This document shows positions 21,613 to 34,578 of a stretch of 64,000 bases of DNA, in pieces. Each line of letters starts with the position of its first letter. The first letter of the stretch is position 1. Below the pieces are notes generated by a model that ran no database searches, was not told the origin of the DNA, and was given only the letters and a program-made list of their open reading frames with translations. The position numbers and the translations under genes were made by a program. The DNA is from Panagrolaimus kolymaensis (taxonomy: Eukaryota > Nematoda > Chromadorea > Rhabditida > Panagrolaimidae): assembly GCA_028622995.1 (NCBI GenBank), contig JAJQJQ010000026.1, forward strand, positions 2,790,001 through 2,854,000. The letters are read 5' to 3'.

Positions 21613-24600
21613 AGGTGTAATGTTAGTTAAAGTTTAATTTAGGTGTGTTAAAGTTGTATTGCATTGATTATGTATGTTTTATTTTTATTATTTAGTAGTT
21701 GCTAATAAATATTTTGTTGAATTTCAATGTGTTGATAATCGATCAAAAGTTTTAACATTTGATATTCCCACAAGCTTTTAGTAAAATGCGCTTTCCTTTT
21801 TTTATTGGATTTATTTTTATGGCAAAAATTCGAAGTTTTTTATGTGGTAAAAAAGTATACGGATTTTAAAATTTGCAATCTGGACGCTTTTTGTGGTTAG
21901 TTACATATGGTGAAATTTAACTAGCCACCCCATATTGGAATAAGTCATTTTCTTTCATCCATCCATCTCAAAAAAATAAAAAAAAACTTTTCGTCACTTT
22001 ATTATCTAACCTTAAGGCTTTCTAAATGTGGCTGATTTTTTTCATTTAACCGGAAGCTAAGCTATTTGGATTTGAAAAAGTGGACGTATAGTTAGTAACA
22101 CCAGAGCGTTGTGATTTTATGGAAGCGATACAGCTTTTTAGCTTTCTATAATTGGTCAGAAAAAAATAAATAAGAGTTTTTATGCTAAATATGATTGTAA
22201 ATCATTTCTTTCTTTTCTCCAATTTTTTTTTCATTTGGCACTAAACTCAACGAAAGAAGGCTTTTTTGCAGGGTTTGTTTTTCATTGCTTTTTTGATGGT
22301 TGCTTTTTAAAGTTTTTCTCTCTATTTTCTCTCTCTCCATATTCTACATATTACTCTCTAAATTCTATGTATGTTGTTATTTTAATCGGATTGTTTTGTC
22401 CTTAACTAACAACCCCGCTTTCGTCTTGTCATTTCATGGAGATTGACAATTCCTTTTTTTGGGTTACGAACATGCGCGCAGTTATCGAAATTTAAAATCT
22501 ACATATTTTAGTTGGTTGCCACATACCAAAATTATGTATGTTTGCAACGACGATGTCATTTTGACAGTTGGCTTAAAATTGTTTCATTGGAAAATGGGAT
22601 TGCGCAATTTAGGAATGCTAAAACTTTTAGTTTCTTCAAAAAAATAAAAAATAAGATGCGGCAAAAAAAGTGTCTAAGATCATTGTAATGGTAATATCAA
22701 AGACTCCTTACCGCGTTTCCTCGTGTGTGCGACCTTAAAAAAAGCCAAAGTGCCAAGAACAAACATTGAACTTCAAAAGATGAAGAAAATCATTTTTATA
22801 GCTGCGAAGAAGATGAACACACTTTCAGTGGATTTTGAAGTGTTTCGGTACTTTTTTCGTTTTGCTTTTGTTAGGTTATTATTGCCCTTTTTTTTAAAAG
22901 ATAAAAACAACCCATTTATGAAAGTTTCCTCTTTCCTCAAGAACAAAGCTTAATTATAATTGAAAAGTTTATTATTTTTTTGCTTGCTTATTGTAAAACC
23001 TTGGAACTTGATACTTGATATTCTTTTATTTTATATTATTTTTTTTGGTGGTTTTTTTGTTTTTGTTTTTTAAAAGCAAGATTTAGGAGATCAAAAAAGT
23101 GCCGCTTAAAAAGCGACAAGGTCGATTTTTTCTTTTTGCGCTGTTTTTTTCTTCTATGATGACCAAAGAAAAACTTGAGTGGCCGTTTTGGTTCAAGCCG
23201 TAAATTTTCTTTTTGACTGCTGCATCTACGATTCAGTTGGTGGTTGTCTTGACTTGTTTGACTGTTCACAGACGGCGATGGTAATGGTGGAGCAAAAATG
23301 AAGAAATGTGTCTCCAACGAGAATATGAACGAACGGCTGGTTATTGGGACGTCTTCTTTTTCGTTTTCGATGTAGACCACGGTGCCGCCGTTTTCTATTT
23401 TTTTTTTTGTCTTTCGGTACTATAATCCCATTAATTCGTCATCTTCCTTCTTCTTCTTTACTTCTTTTATGCTCGGATGGTCTAACCGCAGACTCGCATA
23501 TTATTGTTGTGTTTCATTTATGGCTTCAAGTATGCTTCTTGCAGCTTCTGACCCTAAGATGCCTTTAAATGTTTTCTCTCTTCTTTTTTTTAAAACAAAA
23601 GATTTATTTATATTTTTTTATTATCATTTTTATGCATGTTTTCGACTTTTTGTTTCTTCAATTTTCTTTGTAAAACTCTAGTTTTTTGATTTATAAATTT
23701 TTTTTTTGCTATTTATCAAAGATTCCAAGTTGTTTTTCCAAGGTTGCCAATAACATTTAACAACTTTTTTTCTTTTTGTTTAATTTGATTTTTACCAATT
23801 TGTCTTTCACCACTTTCATGTTTATGTCTATCTATGGCAATCAAATTCAAAGGGAACGATTTAATTCTATGTAACGGTTCTAAAATGCATTCATTTTTTT
23901 ATTTGTCGCCATCGCTTTCACTACCGTTCTTTCTTATTTTTAACGGTCATGTTTTTTTCTTTCGATTTCAATTTGCATTTATTTATTCTTTTGCTCGGCG
24001 GTTTTTTGTTTTCACACGTTAAAAACCATTTCATCGTGTTTTTCTTCCTAAATTATTTTCTTAGCAGATTTATTTATCGTTTCCTTTTATTATTATTTTT
24101 TCTTTTATTACTAACCTTTATTTTTTGGCTGCATGATTCATTAATTCATTTTTTTTTTATTGTAATGTATGTTTTTTTTTTTGCCGATCGACCATTGTGT
24201 AAGAAAAAAAGAAGTAAGAGCGAGACTTAAAGCTTGCCTGGTTTTATGGTAATAAATTTTTTCTTTTCTTTGCTAACTCATCTAAAAAAAGCATTCTATC
24301 AACTTGTTATGCTGTTGAACAACAAACAAATACATATATATCTCAAATCTTTTTGTCGGCATAGTGTCGGCAAAAAATGCGCGAAAAAAGAGTTATGTAA
24401 AGAAGCGCAAAATAATATTAACAGCTGGCGCAAACTATCTTTTATTTTTTATTTTTCTTTATGCTTTTTGATTCTTTGTTTGTTTGTGAATAACCAATTT
24501 TTTTTTTCAACGACTTTAAACTAAAAAATACAAGCATGTTTTGGTGTCAGCATTTTTTCCTCTTTTTTTTGAAAGTTGCAAGTCTATGTTTTCTTTTTAG

Positions 24601-27600
24601 CTAATTTCTTCTCTTAATAATTTTACTCTCTGACATTTGCCATATTTATTTTATTTTTATTATTGAATATTTTTCACCCATCATTATATTTCAATCATTT
24701 GTTCATCGTTACCGCCACCACCGCATTTAATTGTTGTTTATTAGTTAGTTGCCTTTTGGCATTTTAACTTTTTTGTTGCAATCAATCATGCTAATGTTGA
24801 CGTTTTATTTTTAAATTTTTATTGGACGTAAGTTTTTTGAAAAATTTAGTTGTCTAATACATAATTATATATTATTTGTTATCCACATTTTGTCTAAAAG
24901 TCTTCCTCAATCGCTCATCATCGTCCAAATAAATTTGCACGCGATTTTTAAAGCTTTTCCCTTTTTTTTTATCCTTCTCTGATTGCTTGCTTATTGTTGA
25001 CAGCTGGATGGACCACCTGCGGCCAAAATTCGACTATCATCTTCCGCGGGATAGGGAAAACGCAAGAAAAAAAAGTGACCAATTGAGACATTCTTGGTCA
25101 AAACTTTTTTCAAAAAAAATTATTTTCTTGGATGCGAATCGCCCCAGGAAGTCTTCTTCCATCTTTCAAGGTTGCATTAGAATGAATACCAATTACGAGT
25201 TTTTTTAGGCAGCTATTTTTCTTTCTTTAAAATCATTGGTGCAATTTGTATTTTTTAATTTGAGTAAAACTTGACAGCAAAAAAGATATACAGGGATACT
25301 TTTTTATTTTTAAAACGGACACCCTGGAGATTGCCTATTTGATTTTATTTTATTCGTTCACATTTTTTCCCTTTTTTAAATGCCTGCCTTTAATTTTGTC
25401 ATTTGACCTTAGAAAATGGTTTTTTTTCTCCGTTGTTGTAGCAAATTGGTGACAACAGCAATCAGTCGTCGTCGTTTTTTCTTTCTTTGTGTTTGCTACC
25501 CTCAAATATCTTTATTTTTCTGTGTATGTATGTATCCATGAATTGAGAACTGTCAAACACAAACCTACTCCATCATAGTTTTTTTCCCGCATGGAGGAGA
25601 TCGGCGACAGATTTTTTAACCAACTACTACCGCTTGAATAAATGCGCTAAATAGTAGCGCGTTTGCATCTCCTATTTTTTCTTTTTCTAAAAAATTGGCA
25701 GTTCCCATGATGATTTTGGTAGAATTGAATACTCACTTTTCTTTCTTTCGGATATAACTGTTTTTGCGACTGTCAGGGAGCAGCAGCCTACTCACTCACT
25801 TCTCCTTCTTTTTTCATAGATTGTTTTTCTATTTACAATGATTTTCTTCCGGTCAATTTTGGCATTAGTGAATAAGCGCTATATAGTGCAGAGACATACA
25901 GATTTGAGAAAAGCGCGAATGGATCATATTTACTACTTAAATTATAATATAGTTTTTAAAACACCACATTTTTATTATTTATTTTTCCTCCAGGTTGTTT
26001 CATGTTTTTCTCTCAATTTTGCTGTTGAAATGTTTCTTTTTTTATTTTTCTTGACCTTAAATTTTAGCTAATTTATGGTTACCGAAAAAAAATACATACG
26101 GTGAAGAATCAAAACCTAAAAATTGCCAAGATGTTTCAATTTTTTTTTCTGTCGCAGATGTTGTTGCTGCGCGTCCCTTTTTTATTAATACAATTGAGAA
26201 AACAACAATAATTCCGTGGATTGAAAACAATAGAAATTTGCCCTGTTGATATTCTTATTTTTTTTTGTCTAATGAAAAGATTTTTTCATTTTTTTCTTAA
26301 AGGTGTTATTATCCACAAAAGACGAAGACGACGACGCCAGTCAGTCATCTTTTGAGTTCACAACATTTGTCACAAAAAAGAAAATAATTTTCTTTTTGTT
26401 TTCTTGCGCTCTTCACTTTTTTTCGAAACAAAAAATACATTTATCCTCTTCGATCAGTATTCACATCTTCTGGATTATACCATGACATGATGATACTATA
26501 TTTTTGGCTGATTTATGAAGACAAAAACTACTCATAAAACATTTTTGGGTTTTTTCAAATAATTTTTTTGTGATATTTGTCCTCTCAAGCAACATCAACA
26601 ACAAAAAAATAAATGAAATAATGCTTGTTTTTTTCCTTATTTTTCTTCTTTTTCTGTTTTCTTAGTTTTTTTATTGTCCCCATCATTCCTCCTACCGCTA
26701 CCATCACTAATAACTAAAATCATATCGACTATGAAACTTTAGTTATGGGATCGTCATATTTTTAAAATTTTCCTCTTTTTTTCTTCTTTCCTCAGAAACA
26801 TTTTTAACATATGTGAGGCGTATACATATATAAAAATGATATCTCCTTTTTATTTCTGGGCAGCATCAACGAGGCTGCTGCTGATGGATCAAGGGAAAAT
26901 ACCCAGTGGGGATGGAAGAAAGAGAGAAGGAATCACTTCTCTTGAAAAATAAAAAAAATTGACACGGCATGCATCGTCGTCAATCATACGGAAAACATAA
27001 ATTTTTGATTTGTGTTGTCCGGAACAAAGGTGCTTTTCCGACAACATTGAAAAAAAAAGACGAAAAAGAAAAAAAGGCATGTTGCATTTATTTTTATTTT
27101 CCAATTGATCTAAATTTTTATTTATTTCTTTTGAAAAAGATATAAATATATTTTATTACTGTGGTTTTTTTTCCTCTTTTCTTTCCTTCTTTTTTCATAT
27201 CCTCCCTAACCTAAAGATATTTTGGCGTGAATCGGTCATCGTTTTTGTTCTCTCGTCATGTTGTGACAACAAAAAGCTGACATCTTGCTTCTTCAAAAAT
27301 GGGGACTAAATTTTTTTTCATATTCAATAAACTATAGCTATAGTCACAAAAATTCAAAAAAGCTTTTTTTTACTTAGAGACGACAGGATATTTATCATAC
27401 GATCGGTTATATCCACACATCCTTCCTAAAAACAAATTCTTTTTTTTCTTCGACAACTCTGCAACATCGAAATCCCTTGAGTTTTGCTTAAGTAAAAAAA
27501 TAGTCGCGCTGTTTTTTTTTGAAATTTAAAAAATTCAAAGCGGGTGTTCTTTCAATGGTCGTAGAAAAACTAATTTGACTCAGGGGAAGTCATTTTTCAA

Positions 27601-30600
27601 AAAAACATATCTGAAACATATCCCTTGAGAATACGACGAAATTGAATTTTAGGCGCTTTTTCACTTGAATTTTATACAAAGTTGTTTGCATCGTTGTCGT
27701 TGATATAACTGATTTGACGTTTATTCAGTCGTTGATGTCACAATCCAACAAGCTACAAGTGTACGATTTCCTTCCTCCTTTTTTACTAAACAAAAAAAAG
27801 AAGTAAAGTAATAGAAACTTGAGGTGGTCAGTTTCGAGATTAACGATGCAGTAAAAAGGGTTTAATTTTTGCGCGAAACATTTAATAACAAAGAGCAACG
27901 CCGCCGACGCCGAATCCAACTATATCGTCTGAGTATTATGCGAACGCAGGTGAACCGCATTAGGCAAGCCTCGATTTTTTCTAATTTTTGTACGGTTCAA
28001 TGTTTTTCTCATAGATAGATTATTAGTTAGACGATGTGGCGCTAATAAATGTATCCAATGTCCGCCGCTTTTGATTATATTAATGCGCTTTTTGACGACG
28101 ACCTTCTTATTATTTATTTTTAGAAAAAAGAGGAAAAGGAAGAAGAAACTTATAAAACTTTTTGATTGGGTTCTTTAATTTTTAAAAATTTTTATTCTCT
28201 TATGTTTTTTTTGTAGTTATAATTTGTGTAAAAATACACCCTTCTGGTATTCTGGATTCTCTTGACTGACACTTATATTCAAAAGATAATCAAAAGATTA
28301 TCCGCTAGTAACATATTCTTTTCTCCCCATTTCATTCCATTTAAAATAGCTTAGAAAAAACAGTTACAATCCTATGCTTTTTTTTACTTGAGAGTGTATC
28401 GTCATTATTCATTTGTTGCTCGTTCAATGACAACAATGAAATGAACCTAAGACCCAACACTAAAAGCAATTTAGCATATTCTAATCCGGTAGAACATAGC
28501 ATCCGTCAAACAGACAAGAAGACCTCCTCTGTTAATTCAAGCAAGCAAGCAAAAAATAGTACGTAAATCTTTTAGCAATGAACCGGCAAAAAATAAAAAA
28601 AATGCAATTTTTTCCATTCTTTATTTTCTCTTTTTCATTTCCTTTTTTGGACGCTTCTTCTTCTTTCTTTTTTAGATCAAAATATCATTCATTTTCTATT
28701 TTTGTTGGTTTCTTTCTTCTTTTATTTTTTTTGTTTGGCAAAGTCCTATTTCACAATATGCTTTTTTCCTTTCTTCTCCATTCCCCACACTTTTTTGCAA
28801 CAAAAAAGAAAGATTCAAGATAGACTTGTTTTTTTCTTCTTGATAATCTCCACGCGAGCATAAATCAACATTTATATTTTCTTTATTTTCTTCGCGCAGC
28901 ATTATTTTGCCGCACAATAACACAATACACCTGGCGGATCTCCTCAGTATATTATTTTATTAACTATATATCGGCCGGATCTTTTATAGGCCTGTTGATC
29001 GGTTTATGGACGTCCGAATATTGAAGGCCGCTGTCAAGTATCTTCGTTTAATCTCTCTCACTTTCTTTTTTTTCAGACTTAAAAAAATAAAACTTTTTCT
29101 TCTTCTTCAATATTTCCTTGAAACAGCTTCTTTGATATCAACAAGCTGCTTTCAATTTTTCAATATGTCAACAATCCATTTTAAACCTTAAAACCAAAAA
29201 TGAATGAAACCGCGGCGGCGAGTTTTTAAAAACTATTAAATTGCTGGCTACTCTCTTGCCCCTGACACTTGCGCTTTTCTATTTTATATTTTTAAAGATT
29301 ATATTTAGATTATGATCTCTTCTTCTTTTTTTTTCTCATTAAGCTATATCTCGCATCTTCCCTTTCTTCTTTTCTCTTCCTTTTTCACTCAGCTTTAATA
29401 GAGTTTATTTCCGGCTTTTTTTTCATTATTTCTTATTGACAGCTTTAATAATAAATGTGATGGTTTGGTTTATTATTATTTTAAGGGCTTTTAAAATGAA
29501 GAAAAAAGTGTTCATTGTTTTTGTTTTATAATTTATTTTTCTTTGAAATCAAACGCAATGGCATTTCTTGACCTTTTTTTTTGCAAATGCCGCTCCTTTA
29601 ATTCCTTTCCCTTCTGTATCGTCTCCAATGTCTTTATGATCATCGGCAAAAAAAGTTACTTTTTTTTCTTCAAAGACTCCTTCCCTTCTCTCCATCGATG
29701 GAACGCATTGATAAGCATCAGCAGCTTTTGAAGAAAATTGATTATAAAAGGGTTTCGACCGCTATAATATTTTTCGAGGTCAATAAATATGCAAAAATCG
29801 AAGAACAAAAAAAGTTATGCCTTTATTTTTTATTTTTTTGTGCACTTTACTTTCCCGCAATATTTTATCTAATGTCTTTTTTTATTTTTTTGGACTAAAT
29901 TTCTATGATTCTCCTCATTTTTTATTTTGATATCAGCGGGTGGTCTTCCCATACATCTGCAACAATTTTATTTTTATTTTGTTCACATCGTTTTGAAAAA
30001 GTTTAAAGAAAAAAGATTGTAATATTTTTGCTTTTTGAGAAAATAGAAAAATATTTTTTTACCATTTTTTGCTTTCGTAGTAGACGTTTGATATTTCTGA
30101 TTCTTGAGCAATGTCGTCTTTTGTTAACGCGCAACAATGAAACGAAAAAATAATATTCAATACTCGCTTTTTCTTTATTTTTTGGATCAATAGAAAACCG
30201 TGTTGCTTTTGTATAATTTTTACGGTTGCTTTTTTGACAGTTGCCATAATAAAGAAATGAATCATAAAAATAAGGTGTTTTTTATTTTTATCAAGCGTCT
30301 CTAATCTTCCGTTTAAAGTTGTTTTCTTAGATAATCCCTCTTTATTTTTTTTTCTGCCCTCTGGTCAATTACAAAAACAAATAAGCAACATTTTTGCATA
30401 TGACTTCTCCCTATTTTTTTTGACCATTTTACACTTGTTTGGTTTTTGTATTTTTTCTTCATCTTTTTTTTTTGACCACCACATTTAAATTTTTATGGAG
30501 TTTTAGTTCACATTTCACATAAAAAAGAATTTTTTTTGATTTTCTATTGCTTGCGCAAGTTTGCCTTTGGGGACCACATTTTGAAAAGAAGAAGAAAATT

Positions 30601-30920
30601 TAAAGAGCCAAAAAAGGAAAAGGAAATAAACAACCATAAAAAAGAAATTGTGACACATTAATGCTGCGCAAAAAGCTAAAAAAGTCTTCTACGATCAAAT
30701 CACATAATTTTATTTATTTTGTATATTTTTTTTTCATCCGCGACATTTCTTTTTTCTTTGCCATTTTTTTGTTGCTTTAGTTTCGTCTTTTCCTTAATGA
30801 ACCAACAAGAACGAATTGTTTTAGAAAATTCACTTTTGGTCAAACAGAAAAAGTATTAGTTCATCATTGCTTTTTTGTGGTGGCATTTTTACTTCTTTTT
30901 CATTCACCACCAACGACGGC
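21613..30920. other. 9.3-kb gene-free, T-rich region upstream of Prickle
   Basis: It holds the IVD 3' UTR (about 21613-21725, with AATAAA near 21703) and then sequence rich in T runs on the plus strand. Many frames of 60-100 codons occur, but they are Phe/Leu/Ser-rich translations of T tracts with no domain. The sense-strand T bias is what nematode introns show, so part of it may be a long 5' intron or promoter of the prickle gene. No tRNA, mobile element or gene is recognised. Confidence 0.55.
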
Positions 30921-33900
30921 ATGGCCGCATTGGGTAATAAAGGCCCAAATTCGGGCAACTGGGATAAATTTAAATTTTCTTCAACTTTGCCTCCTCCTCC
31001 TTCAACAATTAAATCAGCAACATTAAAATCTCCACCAAATTATTTGTCTCCAACTTCGAGGGTTAAACTCACAGGAGCTAATCATCATCGATATTCCACA
31101 AGTGACGACGATAGTGGTTGTGTAATGGATGAATATTCTTGGGTTCCATCAGGATTAAAACCTGATATTGTAAGCATCTATTTTTTGTCTTTAAAGGGAG
31201 TGTCTCAGGCGATGGCAGGAATTCCTTACGACGGCTCCCTTTGTTTTTGCTTACGAAACATTTCGAAATGCTTTTCGTGGAAGGAAATTTTTTTACAAAT
31301 AGCTACAAAAAGCATCAAAGTTTTTGTAGCACTCTGGAAGGCTTTGAGACAGTGAAAAAACTTTCGGGCTAGGAACACCCGTCGTAAGGAATCCTGCCAT
31401 CGCCTGAGACACTCCCTTTAAACAGCTTTAATAAAAATAAGCTATTTAGGTACATCAATATTTTTCATGCATTCCTGAAGACCGAATTCCATATACAAAT
31501 TCGCCAGGTGAAAAATGGAGAAATTATCAATTACAATTTCAACTTCCGCCCCAAGATTCAGATGCAAGATTTTGTGGAAATTTAACTGAAACAGAAGAAA
31601 CTAGTTTGCAATGGTTTGATGAAGCTCGTCGACAAGAATGTCTTGGCCGAGGTGTTGTTAGTTGTGTGCCATTTGACAACTCCAGTGCCAACACCAATTC
31701 ATCTTCTTCTTCATCTCGATTTTGTCATCAGGTATGTTTGCTGCCATTAATACGCAACAGTTTTATTATTTTTTTTAATCCTTTTTATTATTATTGTTTT
31801 TCTCCGTTCCTTTCACAAATACTCCAATATGCTAATTTGCATATGGCACTTGGATTGCCCGCTCGCGCAACTGTTCAAACAATAAGCTTTTTTCTATTTA
31901 AACTAGTTATATTTGGTTGTCACTCAGCAGAAGAAAAACATTCAATGATTGAGCTCCCCTTTTTTGTATGCTTCTCTATAGAAATAAAGACACTCATGTG
32001 TTGAATGAATCAACAAAAACAGGAAAAGAAAAATACGGATCATTTAACAAAAGCGAACTCAAAATAATATATGAAGCCAAAGGGTTTGGCTTATTTTTCG
32101 GCAAAAAAAAAAGAATAACAAAAAATAATTAAAAATTTACAAAAATTAAAATTATAATTCTTTAGTGTAAAGGAAAAATAATGGCAGGTGAAGTAATTGT
32201 TATGGCACCTGAAAGGTTTACTGAAGATATAATGTGGCATCCCCAATGTTTTACATGCGTGAAATGTCATGAACTTTTAGTGGATTTAATATATTTTCAA
32301 GATAAAGATAGGTATGTTCCAATTCAATTTGATAGATAATGGCAATTTTTTGGCTACAATATAAAAGTCTATTTATAAAGTTTATAAAATTCTGAAAATG
32401 GTTTTAATTTATATTTGGTTCTTTAATGCTTTGGTCAAGGATTTTTCATAACCAAACATGTGCCAATAAACCATTAAGAAAAAATCTAATAAAACTTTAA
32501 CTATGCATAAATTTTTTTTCAGTGTCTATTGTGGCCGTCATCATGCAGAAAAGCATAAACACAGATGCGCACATTGTGATGAGGTATGTACATATTTATA
32601 ATTCTTATTTCTTTCCTTCTTTTTTCTCTCGAAGTACCATATTTATTATTCCTCAAACCAATAATAGGAAGATCCAATCAGAAGAATGAGAATTTTAAAG
32701 TTTATGAGCTAATTTCCGGTCATTTTAAAAATTTGCATAACTGCTTTTATCCATTTTCGGCCGTCTGCCTGTTGTTTTCCCATCATTTTTAGCCATGGCC
32801 AATTTCTTTATTTTTATTTTGTTTTTCGATTTTCAAGAAAGATAACTTTTTATTTGTTTTTTTATTTTAGCTTATATTTTGCGATGAATATACAGAAGCA
32901 GAAGGTCGTAATTGGCATTTAAAACATTTTATTTGTAATCGCTGCGATTGTCAACTTGGTGGACAAAATTATATGGTTACCAGTGGGCTGCATTATTGTA
33001 TGGGTTGCTATCATTTAGCATCCCGATGTAATACATGTCGAAAATATATAATTGCCGATAAGCCTCATGTTACACAAGTAAGTCAATCAAAATAATAAAT
33101 AAAAAATATCAATCATTTTGATGAAAGATTAAATGACAAATTTTAATCGGCGCATTTGTTTTAAATTTTTATAAAAAGCGATGATTTTTAAGGGAAGTAC
33201 TCATTGGCACGCGGATGAACGATGTTTTTGTTGTGGAATATGTGAAAGAAATTTATTGGGTAAAAAGCGATATACTCTTATTGATGGAATGTTGCTTTGT
33301 GGATCAGATGCTTGTGGAAAGGCTAATGAACTTCGACGTCAACATCAAGCTCCATCATCATCGCAAAAATTTTATCACCTTCAAAGAGCTGGTTCACTTT
33401 CTTCTGTGCCTCCAGGATCTTCTTCGCCAAGTTTGGGATCTTTAACTCCTTCAGGTTCTGCATCACCAGCCCATTCTGATCGACCCACTTCTTCGAGAAG
33501 GAAAGAATACCTTCAAAACCTTCCACCTGTGCAAAAATCTCCATCTCGTGTACGCTTTGATCTTCGGCCTCCTCAAGGTCCATCAACAAGCAATATTAAC
33601 GACAAGCGTCCAATGCCACCTCCAAGCAATCCACCACCGCCTCCACCTCGAAATATTCCTAATCCAACTAAGATTGCTTTAACTCCACCAGAAAATATTT
33701 ATGAAACAGTTATAATGCCTTCACAACTTTCAAGCTCCTCATCTCAAGAATTTACTCGATCAGAAATTACCAAACGAAGCAAGCGTCGATCAAAACGAAA
33801 AATTCCAAGCCACATTACGATTGAGGAAAATAATGATTATATTGTGTCCTCGGATTCTTCAGATAGCGATAATCCAAATGAACCAATTCCAAGCAGTTCA

Positions 33901-34336
33901 ACATCAGGATCAAGTAAATATCGATCAGCAAATATTTGTTCGCCCACACGATCTTCAAGTGCTGATTGTCGTTATCGAGAAGCATCTTCAAGAAATTGTC
34001 GCCGAAATAATAATCATTATTCAAATCCTCCTCCAGAAGGATTAGAAAAACGCTGCCATTCTTGCTCCTCATCTTCATCGGATTCAGATGGAGATGATGT
34101 TTATTTAAGTCATTATTTAGCAGCAACATCATTATCCAGGCCAGAAAATTTAAAAGCTCAAAATAAAGTAAGAATTTTCAAAGCAAAATTAAAATAAATA
34201 AATAATCAAATAACTTTTTCAGGGAAAATTGAGTCCTTTCATGGGTAAAAAACATCGTCATCGAGCTATTCCAACTATAGCAACACCGAAAACAGCAAAA
34301 AATAAAAAATCAAATAGTAATTGTATCGTTTCATAA
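30921..34336 (+). CDS. prkl-1: Prickle planar-polarity protein (PET + three LIM domains, CAAX end)
   Basis: Exons 30921-31169, 31450-31731, 32166-32311, 32523-32583, 32871-33077, 33193-34167 and 34223-34336 give 677 residues in closed phase. The PET domain (about 65-160) has [14 protein letters not shown], then [20 protein letters not shown] and ECLGRGVV. Three LIM domains follow (about 175-360): [13 protein letters not shown] with [28 protein letters not shown] with [25 protein letters not shown] with [11 protein letters not shown]. After a Ser/Pro-rich region with a proline run (PPPPPP) comes the conserved [20 protein letters not shown], then a basic tail ending in Cys-Ile-Val-Ser, a CAAX prenylation box typical of Prickle. 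The protein works at the membrane with Van Gogh and opposes Dishevelled in planar polarity. The start is the first ATG of the open exon. More 5' non-coding exons may lie in the long upstream region. Confidence 0.97.
31190..31423. mobile_element. MITE with 40-bp inverted repeats in Prickle intron 1
   Basis: A 224-bp element (31195-31418) sits inside the 280-bp intron. It begins AGGGAGTGTCTCAGGCGATG and ends with the inverted copy. The arms match over about 40 bases with one indel (AGGAATTCC versus AGGATTCC). It is flanked by TTAA (or the palindrome TTTAAA) on both sides, which suggests a TTAA target duplication as made by piggyBac-type transposases; TA- or TWA-targeting is possible. It has no coding capacity. 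Confidence 0.85.
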
Positions 34337-34578
34337 ATAATCAAATTTTATCCGTTTTTATATTTTTATGTATAATTTTTTGAACAGCTTAAAAAAATTT
34401 TACTGCAACTCACTCATCCCTGTTTTTGTATTATTATTGATTTTATATATTTACTAAGAAATTTTTTTAAAACTATAAAATGCAAAGAATCCTTAATAAA
34501 TAAGTAATTCATTTGATAATAATATTTATTTGATACAATGTTGAAGTTTTTAATTACAAATTATCAAAAAGTTTTTGT

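Noticed and set aside
21613..30866. Many 60-100 codon frames (for example 23036-23380, 24234-24524, 28578-28823)
   Set aside because: All are Phe/Leu/Ser/Lys-rich translations of T or A tracts. None has a domain, splice phase or conserved motif.
31170..31355. Open reading through Prickle exon 1 into the intron (about 60 extra codons)
   Set aside because: The extension reads into the MITE, while splicing at 31169/31450 restores a complete PET domain in phase.
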